The notes beneath the pieces were generated by a model, which had not been told where the DNA came from, searched no databases, and saw only the letters and a program-made list of their open reading frames with translations. From Streptomyces collinus (GTDB taxonomy: Bacteria > Actinomycetota > Actinomycetes > Streptomycetales > Streptomycetaceae), in assembly GCF_031348265.1 (NCBI RefSeq), contig NZ_CP133771.1, positions 186,001-250,000 on the forward strand: a stretch of 64,000 nt of DNA. Direction: 5' to 3'. Shown here in pieces: positions 26,903 to 35,694 of this stretch. The translations under genes and the position numbers were made by a program. Position 1 is the first letter of the stretch; every line of letters starts with the position of its first letter.

Positions 26903-28000
26903 ATGTCTTCCAACGCGTACAACCTGGGATTCGGCAAACGCCAGCCGCTGACGAAGAAGAACCTACGGGAACTGAACATCGAGCAGACCTGGCAGTCCAT
27001 CCTCAACCACCCCAACCTGGTCTACGTAGACGACTACGGCGTGCGGCACAAACCCCTCGGGTTCTCAGTGAACAAGTCGAGCTTCGGTGCTTTCCCCGGC
27101 TCGGCGTTCCAACGGGGCTGGCTCGCCTACATGAACCTCGGGGAGCCACTGATCGAGGAGCGGTGCAACATCGGCCGGCCCCCGCCCGACACGTTCTCCT
27201 CGCGCGCCTACGTGAACCGCAGCCAGACGTCCTCGATGAACTTCACCGACTCGGTCGATTTCACCGTGTCGAACGGCATCACGTGGTCGCTCCAGGGCGA
27301 GGCCAAGCTCACCTTCGGCGGCAGCATCAGCGCGCAGCTCCAACTGCAGTTGCAGAACCAGCTCCGTCTGGACCTCCAGTCGCAGATGCAGACGCAGTGT
27401 CAGAACGAGGTGGCCAACAAGAACGCGAACACGGTGACCAACAAGAACAGCAAGGACAACATGGGGGTGGACAACGCCAACTCCACCGAGAATTCGGTGA
27501 GAAACGCGGCGACGAACTCCGCGTCGAACTCGGTGACGAACTCGGTGGGTTTCACCACGCAGGGCAGCGCCACCGGCACCGCCACGCTCAACGCCTCGCT
27601 GCTGCTGGGTATCACGGGCTCCGTGGGCGGCTCCCTCACCACCAGCTGGGCCTCGAAGTCCCAGATTTCCGGCCAGGTTCCGCCGGGCGGCCGCGTGGAG
27701 ACCATCGTCACGCAGCGGCGTTGCCGTAAGCAGTACTGCTACGAGATCCCGGTGACCTTCTCGGGCCTGATCGCGGTGAAGTACCCCGTGCCGGTGGCCG
27801 TCCTCTCTCCCCCGCAGTCCGACGACTACCCGGGCCTCGACGACGTGGTCGCCCGCCCCATCGGCGACCTCGACCTGGCCGGCGGCGGCTTCCTCATGCA
27901 CGGACTGGCCGAAGTCGTCTCCGCCTTGGACGTCCACCACACGATGTTCGACTGCGAGAGCCTCACGGACAGCGACCGAGCCCTGCACAAAGGGCCTTGA
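26903..28000 (+). CDS. Aerolysin/ETX-MTX2-like candidate pore-forming protein
   Basis: A 365-residue protein with no family I can name with certainty. After an N-terminal region (1-95), residues about 100-250 alternate Ser/Thr and hydrophobics in strand pairs (SMNFTDSVDFTVSNGITWSL and LTFGGSISAQLQLQLQNQL). A long Asn/Ser/Thr-rich insert follows (about 160-210). The next part reads TTSWASKSQISGQVPPGGRV and then YEIPVTFSGLIAVKYPV. VPPGGRV followed by an FSG strand is typical of the aerolysin/ETX-MTX2 beta-pore-forming fold, with the S/T-rich hairpin as the membrane insert. There is no signal peptide. ATG at 26903 is supported by GAGGACGGGA. A small gene follows 46 bp downstream. Confidence 0.55.
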   Translation: MSSNAYNLGFGKRQPLTKKNLRELNIEQTWQSILNHPNLVYVDDYGVRHKPLGFSVNKSSFGAFPGSAFQRGWLAYMNLGEPLIEERCNIGRPPPDTFSSRAYVNRSQTSSMNFTDSVDFTVSNGITWSLQGEAKLTFGGSISAQLQLQLQNQLRLDLQSQMQTQCQNEVANKNANTVTNKNSKDNMGVDNANSTENSVRNAATNSASNSVTNSVGFTTQGSATGTATLNASLLLGITGSVGGSLTTSWASKSQISGQVPPGGRVETIVTQRRCRKQYCYEIPVTFSGLIAVKYPVPVAVLSPPQSDDYPGLDDVVARPIGDLDLAGGGFLMHGLAEVVSALDVHHTMFDCESLTDSDRALHKGP

Positions 28001-28046
28001 CCGGGTGCGGCCGGCACCGCCACGACGACGACCAGGGGTGACGACC

Positions 28047-28535
28047 ATGGTGTTCGACAACATCTTCAACTCCGCGGGCAAGGGCGCGGGGCTCTTCTCG
28101 GTGACCACCGACGGCAGCAAGCCACAGCCGGGTGCGGACGTCGACTTCGAGGACGCCGACGAGGACACGTACGACGACACGAGCACGAGCCTGTTCAACA
28201 ACGCGATCCACGGGGCGTCCTCCCGCGCGAAGACCGTGCAGGAGCAGTCGCCCGAAGCGCGGGCCGTCCTGGGCTTCCTCGGTTCTTTCATCCGGACCAC
28301 ACAGGCGTCGGCCCGTGCGCAAGCCGAGTACGCCCAGGACCCCGGGTCGGTGTCCACGGCGGCCTCCGACGGCATGAAGAAGTCGAGTACGACGGTGACG
28401 GAGCACAGCGGCCTCCAGAAGGACGAGGAGCTGGATAACCGGCCGCAGAAGAGCGACTACGCCAAGGCCCCCAAGACCCCGGAGACGCCCAAGGCACCCA
28501 AGGCGACCGCTGAGAAGCCGTCCGACTCCCAGTAG
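28047..28535 (+). CDS. Small acidic partner of the aerolysin-like protein
   Basis: A 162-residue hydrophilic protein with no recognised domain. An acidic stretch (DVDFEDADEDTYDD) near residues 30-45 is followed by a predicted helical middle (SSRAKTVQEQSPEARAVLGF then LGSFIRTTQASARAQAEY). The tail is made of Lys/Pro/Ala repeats (AKAPKTPETPKAPKATAEK). ATG at 28047 follows AGGGGTGACGACC. The 46-bp spacing to the upstream gene implies one transcript. It could be a chaperone, immunity or assembly factor for the candidate pore former; this is inference from position. Confidence 0.6.
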   Translation: MVFDNIFNSAGKGAGLFSVTTDGSKPQPGADVDFEDADEDTYDDTSTSLFNNAIHGASSRAKTVQEQSPEARAVLGFLGSFIRTTQASARAQAEYAQDPGSVSTAASDGMKKSSTTVTEHSGLQKDEELDNRPQKSDYAKAPKTPETPKAPKATAEKPSDSQ

Positions 28536-28553
28536 CACCCGGATCGCGGGGAC

Positions 28554-28581
28554 GGGGCAGGGGCAAGGCCGCCCCTGCCCC
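28554..28581. terminator. Bidirectional hairpin terminator
   Basis: GGGGCAGGGG and CCCCTGCCCC form a perfect 10-bp stem with an 8-nt loop, in the 54-bp gap between convergent genes. No U-run, as usual in high-GC actinomycetes. Confidence 0.7.
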
Positions 28582-28589
28582 CTCGCTCG

Positions 28590-30116
28590 TCACACCCGGA
28601 GCAACTGCCACTGCCGGCTCTGGGGCAGCCCCTCCGCCCCGTCCTGCTTGATCGGCGTGCAGGCGTTGGTGTCGACGCGCAGGAGCAGACCGCTGTTGCG
28701 GTTCGCGATCTCGAACACCCGCGGGGTGTCATGCACCGAGCCCACCGGGATCAGCCTCCACTGCTGGTGGCGTGCCTCAGTGCCTTCGTAAGCGCGCTGC
28801 GCGACCACCGCCCCGGCCGCCTCCTGGGCCCCGACGACCTCCAGGACCTTGCCGCTGCGCACGTTCTCGAACCTGTAGAGGACATCGCCGTCGTCCTGCC
28901 CCGCCGCGACCATCCGCCATCGTTGATGGTCCCTGGACGCGGCGAGCAACTGGTGGATCTCGGCCCCGTCCTTGGTGGACTCACGCAGGACCGCCATCCG
29001 CAGCCTGCTGCGCACGTTGGCCCAGGAGACCACCGTGCCGGAAGCGGGCAGTCCGGCCATTTTCGCCGACGTGACCTTGCGGACCCGGTTGTTGATGTGG
29101 TCCGCGATGTAGAGCGTGTCGACGCAGTCCACAGCGAGCCCGAACGGGTAGTTCAGCTTGGCCGAGGCGGCCGGGCCGTCGTCACCGCCGAAGCCCGCGG
29201 TGCCCGTGCCGGCGAGCGTACTGATCGTCCCGTCCGCCGAGACCTTCCGGACCCGGTGGTTGTGGTAGTCGGAGATGTAGAGGATGCCGGAGCTGTCCAC
29301 CACCACCCCCAGCGGGAGGTTCAGCTTGGCCGAGGCGGCCGGGCCGTCGTCCCCGCCGAAGCCCGCGGTGCCCGTGCCGGCGAGCGTACTGATCGTCCCG
29401 TCCGCCGTGACCTTCCGGACGCGGTGGTTCTCGGCATCGGCGATGCAGAGGTCGTCCGCGTCGTCCACAGCCAGGGCGTACGGGCGCCTGAGCTGGGCTG
29501 AAAGCGCTGGACCGCCGTCTCCTCCGAATCCCGCGGAGCCGGTCCCCGCGAAGGTGCTGATCTTCCCGTCGGCTGTGACCTTGCGGACCCGGCAATTGTG
29601 GTGGTCGGCGATGTAGACGGCACCGGAGCCGTCCACCGCCACCCCCAGCAGATAGTTCAACCGCGCGGCGGTGGCCAGGCCGCCGTCACCGCTGAACCCG
29701 GCCGTGCCCGTGCCGGCGAACGTGCTGATCTTCCCGTCGGCGGTGATCTTCCGGACCCGGTGGTTGCCGGCGTCGGTGATGTAGACGGCGCCCGCACCGT
29801 CCACCGCGATCTCCCGCGGGCAGTTCAACTGGGCCGAGGCAGCGGGGCCGTTGTCCCCGCTGAATCCCGCCGCCCCGGTCCCCGCCACCGTGCTGATCTT
29901 CCCGTCCGTCGTGATCTTCCGGACCCGGTGGTTGTTGTAGTCGGAGAAGTACACGGTTCCGGTGCCGTCCACCGCGATCCCGTACGGCCGGTTCAACTGA
30001 GCGGAGACGGCGTGGCCGTTGTCTCCGCTGAATCCCGCACCCCCGGTCCCGGCGACCGTGCTGATCGGAGGATCGGAGTGCTCGCCACCTGTGGCTTCCG
30101 CGTCGGCACTGCTCAT
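28590..30116 (-). CDS. Six-blade NHL-repeat propeller with C-terminal ricin-like domain
   Basis: About 508 residues. Six nearly identical 56-residue repeats, each opening IST(V/F/L)AGTG(x)AGF and ending YI.D..NHRVRK(I/V), match NHL beta-propeller blades and would close a six-blade ring. After residue about 360 a beta-trefoil-like domain follows with HQRWRMV, HQQWRLI and SRQWQLL as QxW motifs. No signal peptide or membrane anchor. ATG at 30116 has AAGGGATG upstream; an ATG at 30122 or GTG at 30137 is also possible. It mirrors the propeller-plus-trefoil layout of the gene at 23897, with the domain order reversed. Confidence 0.85.
   Translation of the reverse strand: MSSADAEATGGEHSDPPISTVAGTGGAGFSGDNGHAVSAQLNRPYGIAVDGTGTVYFSDYNNHRVRKITTDGKISTVAGTGAAGFSGDNGPAASAQLNCPREIAVDGAGAVYITDAGNHRVRKITADGKISTFAGTGTAGFSGDGGLATAARLNYLLGVAVDGSGAVYIADHHNCRVRKVTADGKISTFAGTGSAGFGGDGGPALSAQLRRPYALAVDDADDLCIADAENHRVRKVTADGTISTLAGTGTAGFGGDDGPAASAKLNLPLGVVVDSSGILYISDYHNHRVRKVSADGTISTLAGTGTAGFGGDDGPAASAKLNYPFGLAVDCVDTLYIADHINNRVRKVTSAKMAGLPASGTVVSWANVRSRLRMAVLRESTKDGAEIHQLLAASRDHQRWRMVAAGQDDGDVLYRFENVRSGKVLEVVGAQEAAGAVVAQRAYEGTEARHQQWRLIPVGSVHDTPRVFEIANRNSGLLLRVDTNACTPIKQDGAEGLPQSRQWQLLRV
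29058..30065 (-). repeat. Six tandem 168-bp coding repeats (NHL blades)
   Basis: Six consecutive 168-bp units encode the 56-residue NHL blades. The two units nearest the ricin-like domain are the most alike at protein level (ISTLAGTGTAGFGGDDGPAA shared exactly), suggesting recent duplication or gene conversion there. Confidence 0.8.
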
Positions 30117-30608
30117 CGTCATCCCTTCAGCGTTCACCGACCGCCCACCACAGGTGGTTGCCGGCTGATTCCAGAGTCAGCGGCTCGGCCCCGCTCGCGC
30201 CCTCTACCCCGCAGGCGTCCCGCCGGCCGCATGGTCTGGAAGGTAGGAACGAATCGGGTGCCCTGCCAGCTTTGGCCCACGTTCACCACGGCACGGTCGG
30301 CCATCCCCACGACAGGGCGTTTGAAAGGCCGTTCTCGCCTGCGGCACACGTCCCAGTCGCCCACGCCCCATGCACTGCTGCATCAGTCGCTTTCGCTGCC
30401 CGCGCACGCCACGCCAGGGGGCCCGGCCGGCCGCGTGCACGTGCCCGCAGAATGTCGCAAAGGAAAGGAACCACCCTCACTCACACAGGTGATCCCGTCC
30501 CCCGCAGCTGCCCTTGCAGCCGATGCGGACGCCGTTGCCGCTGGGCACCGTCAGGCCATACCCGGACTGCGCGGCCTTCCCAGCGTCCGCTGTCGATAAT
30601 CTGACCGA
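30117..30608. other. 492-bp divergent intergenic region
   Basis: Separates the NHL/ricin gene (minus) from the SARP regulator (plus). Open frames exist on both strands but show no domain pattern and no good ribosome binding site. The last 15 bp before the SARP start are AT-richer (gataatctgaccgagtg). I see no heptameric direct repeats of the SARP-binding type. Confidence 0.5.
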
Positions 30609-33600
30609 GTGAAGACCGAGTTGACCCTCCTGTCGCGTGTGGCCTACCGCGGTCGGGAGATCACCGCGCCCCGGCTGCGAGGGCTGCTTGCGCTGCTCGC
30701 GGGCGAGTTGCGCTCCGGTTGCTCTACCGCGCGGCTGGTGGACGGGCTGTGGCAGGAGGGCCAGCTGCCGGCCAATCCGGCCAACGCGCTGCGGATCCTG
30801 GTTTCGCGCACGCGTTCGCAGCTCGGTGCCGACGTCGTCGTCAGCACCCCGACCGGTTACCGGCTGGCGCTCGACGAGGAGCAGGTCGACAGTTCGGCGG
30901 TGGTGCGATGCGCCGAGGCCTGCGCCCGGTACGCCCGGGCCGGGGACCACGCCGCCGCCCTGGCGAGTGCGGAGGACGGCCTCTCGTTCTGGGACGCGGC
31001 CCCGGACGCCGCCGCCGCGCCGGGCGACCCGGTGGCGGAGCTGCGGGCCGAGCGGGCGCCGGTCCACGGCTCCCTCGTGCGCTGCCGCGCGCTCGCGCTC
31101 GCCCGGCTGGGGCGACGGGCCGAGGCCATGGCGCCGCTGACCGAGGTCTTCGCCGGGGCGCCGCGCGACGAGGAGGTACTGGCCGAGCTGCTGCGTGCCG
31201 AGGCGGCCACGGCCGGGCCGTCGGCAGCGCTCGCCCGCTACGACGCGTACCGGCGCGAGCTGCGCGACGGCCTCGGCAGCGACCCGGGCGCCGGGCTCAA
31301 GGCCGTGCACCAGGAACTGCTGCAGGTCGAGGCGCCCGCGGTCCGGTACGGAGTGCCGCACGATCCGAATCCGCTGCTGGGACGGGATGAGGATCTCGCG
31401 TCGGTGGCCGGGCTGTTGCACGCCTCGCGGTTGGTCTCGATCGTCGGCCCCGGCGGGCTCGGCAAGACCCGGCTCGCGCACGCCGTCAGCCGCGAGGCGG
31501 AGCAGCGGGTGGTGCATTTCGTCTCGCTGGCCGGAGTCGGTACGGACGAGGACGTGGCCGGTGAGGTGGCGTCGGCGCTCGGCAGCGGGAAGGGGCCTGG
31601 CGGTGGCGTCGGGGCGTACGGCAGCGGGACGGAGGTGACCGCGGGAATCATCTCCGCCCTCGGCGCCGGCCCCGTGCTGCTGGTACTGGACAACTGCGAG
31701 CAGGTCCTCCTGGGTGCGGCCGGCCTGGTGCGGGAGCTGGTGGCGCGCTCCAGGGACCTGCGCGTGCTGGTCACCAGCAGGGCACCGTTGGGTCTGAGCT
31801 CGGAAGCGGTGTACCAGCTGCCCCAACTGAGCCTGACGACCTCGGTCGAGCTCTTCGAACAGCGGGCCCGGGCCGCCCGCCCCGATGTAGAGCTTCCGCC
31901 CGACGCAGTGGTGGGACTGTGCCGGCATCTGGACGGTCTGCCGCTCGCCGTGGAGTTGGCGGCCGCGCGGGTGCGGGTGCTGTCCGTGCCCGAGATCGCC
32001 CGCCGCCTCGGCGACAGGTTCGCGCTGCTGCGCGGCGGGACCCGGGACGCACCCGAGCGGCACCGCACCCTGCACGCCGTCGTGGAGTGGAGCTGGAACC
32101 TGCTGGAGGACGACGCCCGGGCGGCACTGCGGGCGCTGTCGATCTTCCCCGGCGGTTTCGCCGGAGAGGCTGCGGAACATCTGCTGGGCGAGGGCGGCGA
32201 CGCGCTGTACCTGCTGGAGCAGCTCGTGGACCAGTCGCTGCTGAAGGCCGGCGACACCGCGGCCGGGATCCGCTTCCGCATGCTGGAAACGGTGCGGGAG
32301 TTCAGCGCCGTCCGGCGGGCCGCGGCCGGTGAGGAGGAGGCGGTCGCCGACCGGTTCCTGAACTGGGCGCGAGACTTCGGACTCGCCAACCACGACGTGC
32401 TGTTCGGGCCCGAGCCGCTGCGGCACTGGCCGCGGCTGCGTGCCGAGCAGGACAACCTCGTACTCGCCCTGCGGCTTGCCCTCACCCGCGAGGATCACGC
32501 CACCACCGCCGCGGCCGGAGCGGTGCTGGCCGGTGTCTGGCTCACCGACTCGACGAGCTTCCACCGGGTCTTCGCGCTGGCCGCCGACACCGCGGTGCCG
32601 CTGTCGCACTACCGCCCCGACGCCCGGCACACCGAGGTCACCCGCTCCCTCTGCGCCGCCTGTGTCACCGCCCCGTTCGTAGGATACGGCCCGCTCCGGG
32701 CACGCCATCTCGTCACCCTGCGCCGACTGCCGCCCGCCGAGCCGGACACGCTGCTGCGGGCACTCGCCGTCGCGCTGTGCGCGCTTCCGGACATGCGCCC
32801 GCCCGGCTACGAGACGCTGCAGGAACTGTGCGCCAGCGACGCGCCCTTGCTGGCGGGCGTCGCCGAGGCCGTGGCCAGCTACCTCTGGGAGCACGAGCAA
32901 CAGCACGAGCGTGCGCTGTCCTCCGCGCGCCGGCTGCTCGCCGCGGTCGACGCCGTGCCCAACCCGTCGCTGAAGCTGCTCGGTCACTCCCGGTGCAGCG
33001 AGCTGTGCGGGGACGCCGGTCTCGGCGAGGAGGCGTACCGGCATCTGCTGGCGGCGCTGGACGCCTTGAACCACCTGAGTGACCAGTCGCCCACGACGGG
33101 CCTGCGCCGAGGGCTCGTACTGGCCTGCCTGCAGCGCGGTGAGGTGGCAGAGGCCGAGGAGTGGCAGCGGCGGGTGGAGCTGAGCCGGCCGCCGGAGCAG
33201 ACCTCGGTCCTGACGAACGATATGGCCGCATGGGCCGAGATCGCGCTGGCCCGCGGGCTGACCGAGCTGGGCCTGAAGCGGTGGCGGATGGCCGTGGAGC
33301 GGGTGCGCGCGAGCGACTCGCCGCACGCCGACCCCGGCATGGATGCCTGGGCGCGGGCGATCGAAGCCTACGCGGTGGTCGCGCACGCGTACGCCGGGCG
33401 GCTTGAGCTGGTCAGCGGCCTGGTGACCGCGCTGGAGAGCCGGCTGCGTACGCTGCTCGCCGACGGCTTCCGCCCGTCCCGGGAGACTCCCCTGTCCGGC
33501 ATCGACGTTCTGGCCCTCGGCCTGGTCCGGCTCGCCGCGGGCGATGCCTCGGCGGTGCGGCTGCTGGCGCTGGCGCAGCGGCTGCACGTGCCGCAGACGT

Positions 33601-33746
33601 TCCCCACGATGTCCGCCGACCGTGCCCGGCGGGTGGCTGAGGAGACCGACAGGGCGGCGTACGCCGACGCGGTGCCGGAGTACGCCGCCCTGGGGCGGGA
33701 CGAGTTGCGGGACGCGGCCCGCGCGCTCATTTCGGGTCGCGGTTGA
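30609..33746 (+). CDS. SARP/AfsR-like transcriptional regulator with NB-ARC-type ATPase
   Basis: A 1045-residue cytoplasmic regulator. Residues about 1-90 are a winged-helix DNA-binding domain (RLVDGLWQEGQLPANPANALRILVSRTRSQL) and about 95-240 a bacterial transcriptional activation domain (ARYDAYRRELRDGLGSDPG). An ATPase module follows: Walker A SIVGPGGLGKTR, sensor VLLVLDNCEQ, LVTSRAPLGL, and LDGLPLAVELAAARVRVL. The C-terminal half is helical and TPR-like. Such proteins activate secondary-metabolite genes. It starts at GTG 30609. It lies 15 kb from the biosynthetic operon and overlaps tail-to-tail with a drug exporter, so its target is uncertain. Confidence 0.92.
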   Translation: MKTELTLLSRVAYRGREITAPRLRGLLALLAGELRSGCSTARLVDGLWQEGQLPANPANALRILVSRTRSQLGADVVVSTPTGYRLALDEEQVDSSAVVRCAEACARYARAGDHAAALASAEDGLSFWDAAPDAAAAPGDPVAELRAERAPVHGSLVRCRALALARLGRRAEAMAPLTEVFAGAPRDEEVLAELLRAEAATAGPSAALARYDAYRRELRDGLGSDPGAGLKAVHQELLQVEAPAVRYGVPHDPNPLLGRDEDLASVAGLLHASRLVSIVGPGGLGKTRLAHAVSREAEQRVVHFVSLAGVGTDEDVAGEVASALGSGKGPGGGVGAYGSGTEVTAGIISALGAGPVLLVLDNCEQVLLGAAGLVRELVARSRDLRVLVTSRAPLGLSSEAVYQLPQLSLTTSVELFEQRARAARPDVELPPDAVVGLCRHLDGLPLAVELAAARVRVLSVPEIARRLGDRFALLRGGTRDAPERHRTLHAVVEWSWNLLEDDARAALRALSIFPGGFAGEAAEHLLGEGGDALYLLEQLVDQSLLKAGDTAAGIRFRMLETVREFSAVRRAAAGEEEAVADRFLNWARDFGLANHDVLFGPEPLRHWPRLRAEQDNLVLALRLALTREDHATTAAAGAVLAGVWLTDSTSFHRVFALAADTAVPLSHYRPDARHTEVTRSLCAACVTAPFVGYGPLRARHLVTLRRLPPAEPDTLLRALAVALCALPDMRPPGYETLQELCASDAPLLAGVAEAVASYLWEHEQQHERALSSARRLLAAVDAVPNPSLKLLGHSRCSELCGDAGLGEEAYRHLLAALDALNHLSDQSPTTGLRRGLVLACLQRGEVAEAEEWQRRVELSRPPEQTSVLTNDMAAWAEIALARGLTELGLKRWRMAVERVRASDSPHADPGMDAWARAIEAYAVVAHAYAGRLELVSGLVTALESRLRTLLADGFRPSRETPLSGIDVLALGLVRLAAGDASAVRLLALAQRLHVPQTFPTMSADRARRVAEETDRAAYADAVPEYAALGRDELRDAARALISGRG

Positions 33747-34518
33747 ACTGAGCCGTCGACCAGCGGTAGCCGAGCGCGGTCAGGCCGAGGCACCAGGCGA
33801 CGGCGAGCCAGCCGTTGTGGCCGATCCCGGTGCCGAGGAGCAGTCCGCGCAGGGTCTCGATGGCCGGGGTGAACGGCTGGTACTCGGCGATCGGCCGGAA
33901 CCAGCCCGGCATGGTCTCGGCGGGGATGAACGCGCTGGAGATGAGCGGCAGGAGGATCAGCGGCATGGCCATGTTGCTGGCCGCCTCGGGGTTGGGGCTG
34001 GCCATGCCCATCCCGACCGCGATCCAGGTGAGCGCCAAGGCGAACAGGGTGACCAGGCCGAAGACCGCCAGCCACTCCAGTGCCGTGGCGTCCGTGGACC
34101 TGAAGCCGATGGCCACGCCCACGGCACCGACGAGGACCACGCTGGCGACCGACTGCACAACGCTGCCGATGACGTGCCCGACCAGTACCGAACCGCGGTA
34201 GACCGCCATCGTGCGGAAGCGGGCGATGAGGCCCTCGGTCATGTCCATGGAGACGTACACCGCGGCCCCGATCACGGTGCTGCCGATGGTCATCAGGAGG
34301 ATGCCCGGGACGATGTAGGCGATGTACTCGGAGCGGTCCGCACCGCCGCCGCCGATGCCCGCGCTCATCACGTCGCCGAAGATGTAGACGAAGAGCAGCA
34401 GCATCATGATCGGTGTGAGCAGCAGGTTCAGGGTGCCGGACGGGTAGCGCCGGGCGTGCAGGAGGTTGCGGCGCAGCATGGTGGAGGAGTCGCGGAGGGC
34501 GAGGCCGAGGGCGCTCAT
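33727..34518 (-). CDS. DrrB-type ABC-2 permease
   Basis: A 263-residue membrane protein with six hydrophobic segments. Features include LTPIMMLLLFVYIFGDVM, YIVPGILLMTIGSTVIGAAV, the ABC-2 conserved EGLIARFRTMAVYRGSVLVGH, and SSAFIPAETMPGWFRPIAEYQPFTPAIE. These are characteristic of DrrB-like multidrug exporters. ATG at 34518 overlaps the ATPase stop (ATGA). The 3' end overlaps the SARP gene by 20 bp on the opposite strand. Confidence 0.92.
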   Translation of the reverse strand: MSALGLALRDSSTMLRRNLLHARRYPSGTLNLLLTPIMMLLLFVYIFGDVMSAGIGGGGADRSEYIAYIVPGILLMTIGSTVIGAAVYVSMDMTEGLIARFRTMAVYRGSVLVGHVIGSVVQSVASVVLVGAVGVAIGFRSTDATALEWLAVFGLVTLFALALTWIAVGMGMASPNPEAASNMAMPLILLPLISSAFIPAETMPGWFRPIAEYQPFTPAIETLRGLLLGTGIGHNGWLAVAWCLGLTALGYRWSTAQFNRDPK

Positions 34519-35483
34519 CGGGTGGTCTCCTTGGGCTGGTTGGGGACGCCGGCCGGGCCGGTGAGGGCGAAGAACACGTCGTCGAGGTCGGGCGTGTGGA
34601 CGGTCAGTTCGTCCGCCTCGATCCCGGCGGAGTCCAGCCAGTCGAGGATGGAACGCAGTTCGCGCTGGCTGCCGCCGCTGGGGATCCGCAGCGCCAGCGC
34701 CTCGTCGTCCCGGGTGACCTCGCGCAGAGCGGAGGCGGCCGACCGGTACGCGGCCGGGGCGGTGAAGCGGAGCCGGACGTGTCCGCCCGGGACGAGCCGC
34801 TTGAGTTCCCCGGCGCTTCCCTCGGCGGCGATCCTGCCGTCGTGGAGCACGGCGATGCGGTCGGCGAGTTCGTCGGCCTCTTCCAGGTACTGGGTGGTGA
34901 GGAAGACGGTGACGCCGCCCGCGACGAGTTCGCGGATGATCTGCCACATGTTGTGGCGGCTGCGCGGATCGAGGCCGGTCGTGGGCTCGTCGAGGAAGAT
35001 GATGCGCGGGCTGCCGACCAGGGTCATGGCGAGGTCGAGGCGGCGCTTCATGCCGCCGGAGTAGGTGGAGGCGGGCTTCTTCGCGGCGTCGGTGAGGTCG
35101 AAGCGCTCCAGCAGCCCGGCGGCGACGCGGCGCCCCTCGCGTCGGGGCAGGTGGTGCAGGTCCGCCATGAGGAGCATGTTCTCCTCGCCGGTGATCAGGC
35201 CGTCGACGGCGGAGAACTGACCGGTGACGCCGATCGCGGCGCGCACGGCCTGTGGGTCGGTGGTGAGGTCGTGGCCGCCGACCCGCAGCTCGCCGGCATC
35301 GGCGGTGATCAGGGTGGAGAGGATCTTGACGGCGGTGGTCTTGCCGGCGCCGTTCGGGCCGAGGAGGGAGAAGATCGTGCCCGTGGGCACGTGGAGGTCG
35401 ATGCCGTCGAGGACCAGCTTGTCCCCGAAGGACTTCCGCAGCCCCGTGGCCGCGATGGCGGATGCGTCGGTCGTTGTCGTCAT
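34515..35483 (-). CDS. DrrA-type ABC exporter ATP-binding protein
   Basis: A 322-residue ATPase: Walker A GPNGAGKTTAVK, DLHHLPRREGRRVAAGLLERF (DrrA-specific linker), signature YSGGMKRRLDLAMTLV, Walker B IIFLDEPTTGLDPRSR, and switch LTTQYLEEADELADR. The C-terminal DUF4162-like region ends DLDDVFFALTG. With the permease downstream it forms a two-gene drug exporter. ATG at 35483 follows an open stretch without family sequence. Confidence 0.93.
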   Translation of the reverse strand: MTTTTDASAIAATGLRKSFGDKLVLDGIDLHVPTGTIFSLLGPNGAGKTTAVKILSTLITADAGELRVGGHDLTTDPQAVRAAIGVTGQFSAVDGLITGEENMLLMADLHHLPRREGRRVAAGLLERFDLTDAAKKPASTYSGGMKRRLDLAMTLVGSPRIIFLDEPTTGLDPRSRHNMWQIIRELVAGGVTVFLTTQYLEEADELADRIAVLHDGRIAAEGSAGELKRLVPGGHVRLRFTAPAAYRSAASALREVTRDDEALALRIPSGGSQRELRSILDWLDSAGIEADELTVHTPDLDDVFFALTGPAGVPNQPKETTR

Positions 35484-35694
35484 GCCGCGGAGTCTGCGGG
35501 GCGGCGCGTTCAACGACCTTTCAGCGCGGTTTCACTCGGCCTCACGGATGGGCGGTGGAGTGGAGGACCGGTCATGACCATCGCGAGCCGGCCGGCCAAG
35601 GCCCCGCGCGGACATCGCCAGGAGCATCGCCGTAGCGCTGCCGCCTCTCCTCGTCCTCCTCCCACCGAGCGCCGTGGTGCTTGCCGGCCCGACC

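Noticed and set aside
29058..30065. Regular 168-bp repeats considered as a non-coding repeat array
   Set aside because: They are in frame throughout and encode NHL propeller blades.
30477..33587. A 1036-codon open frame antisense to the SARP regulator
   Set aside because: GC-rich codon positions in Streptomyces create long antisense frames; this one is Gln/Gly/Arg-rich with no domain, while the sense strand has a complete SARP protein.
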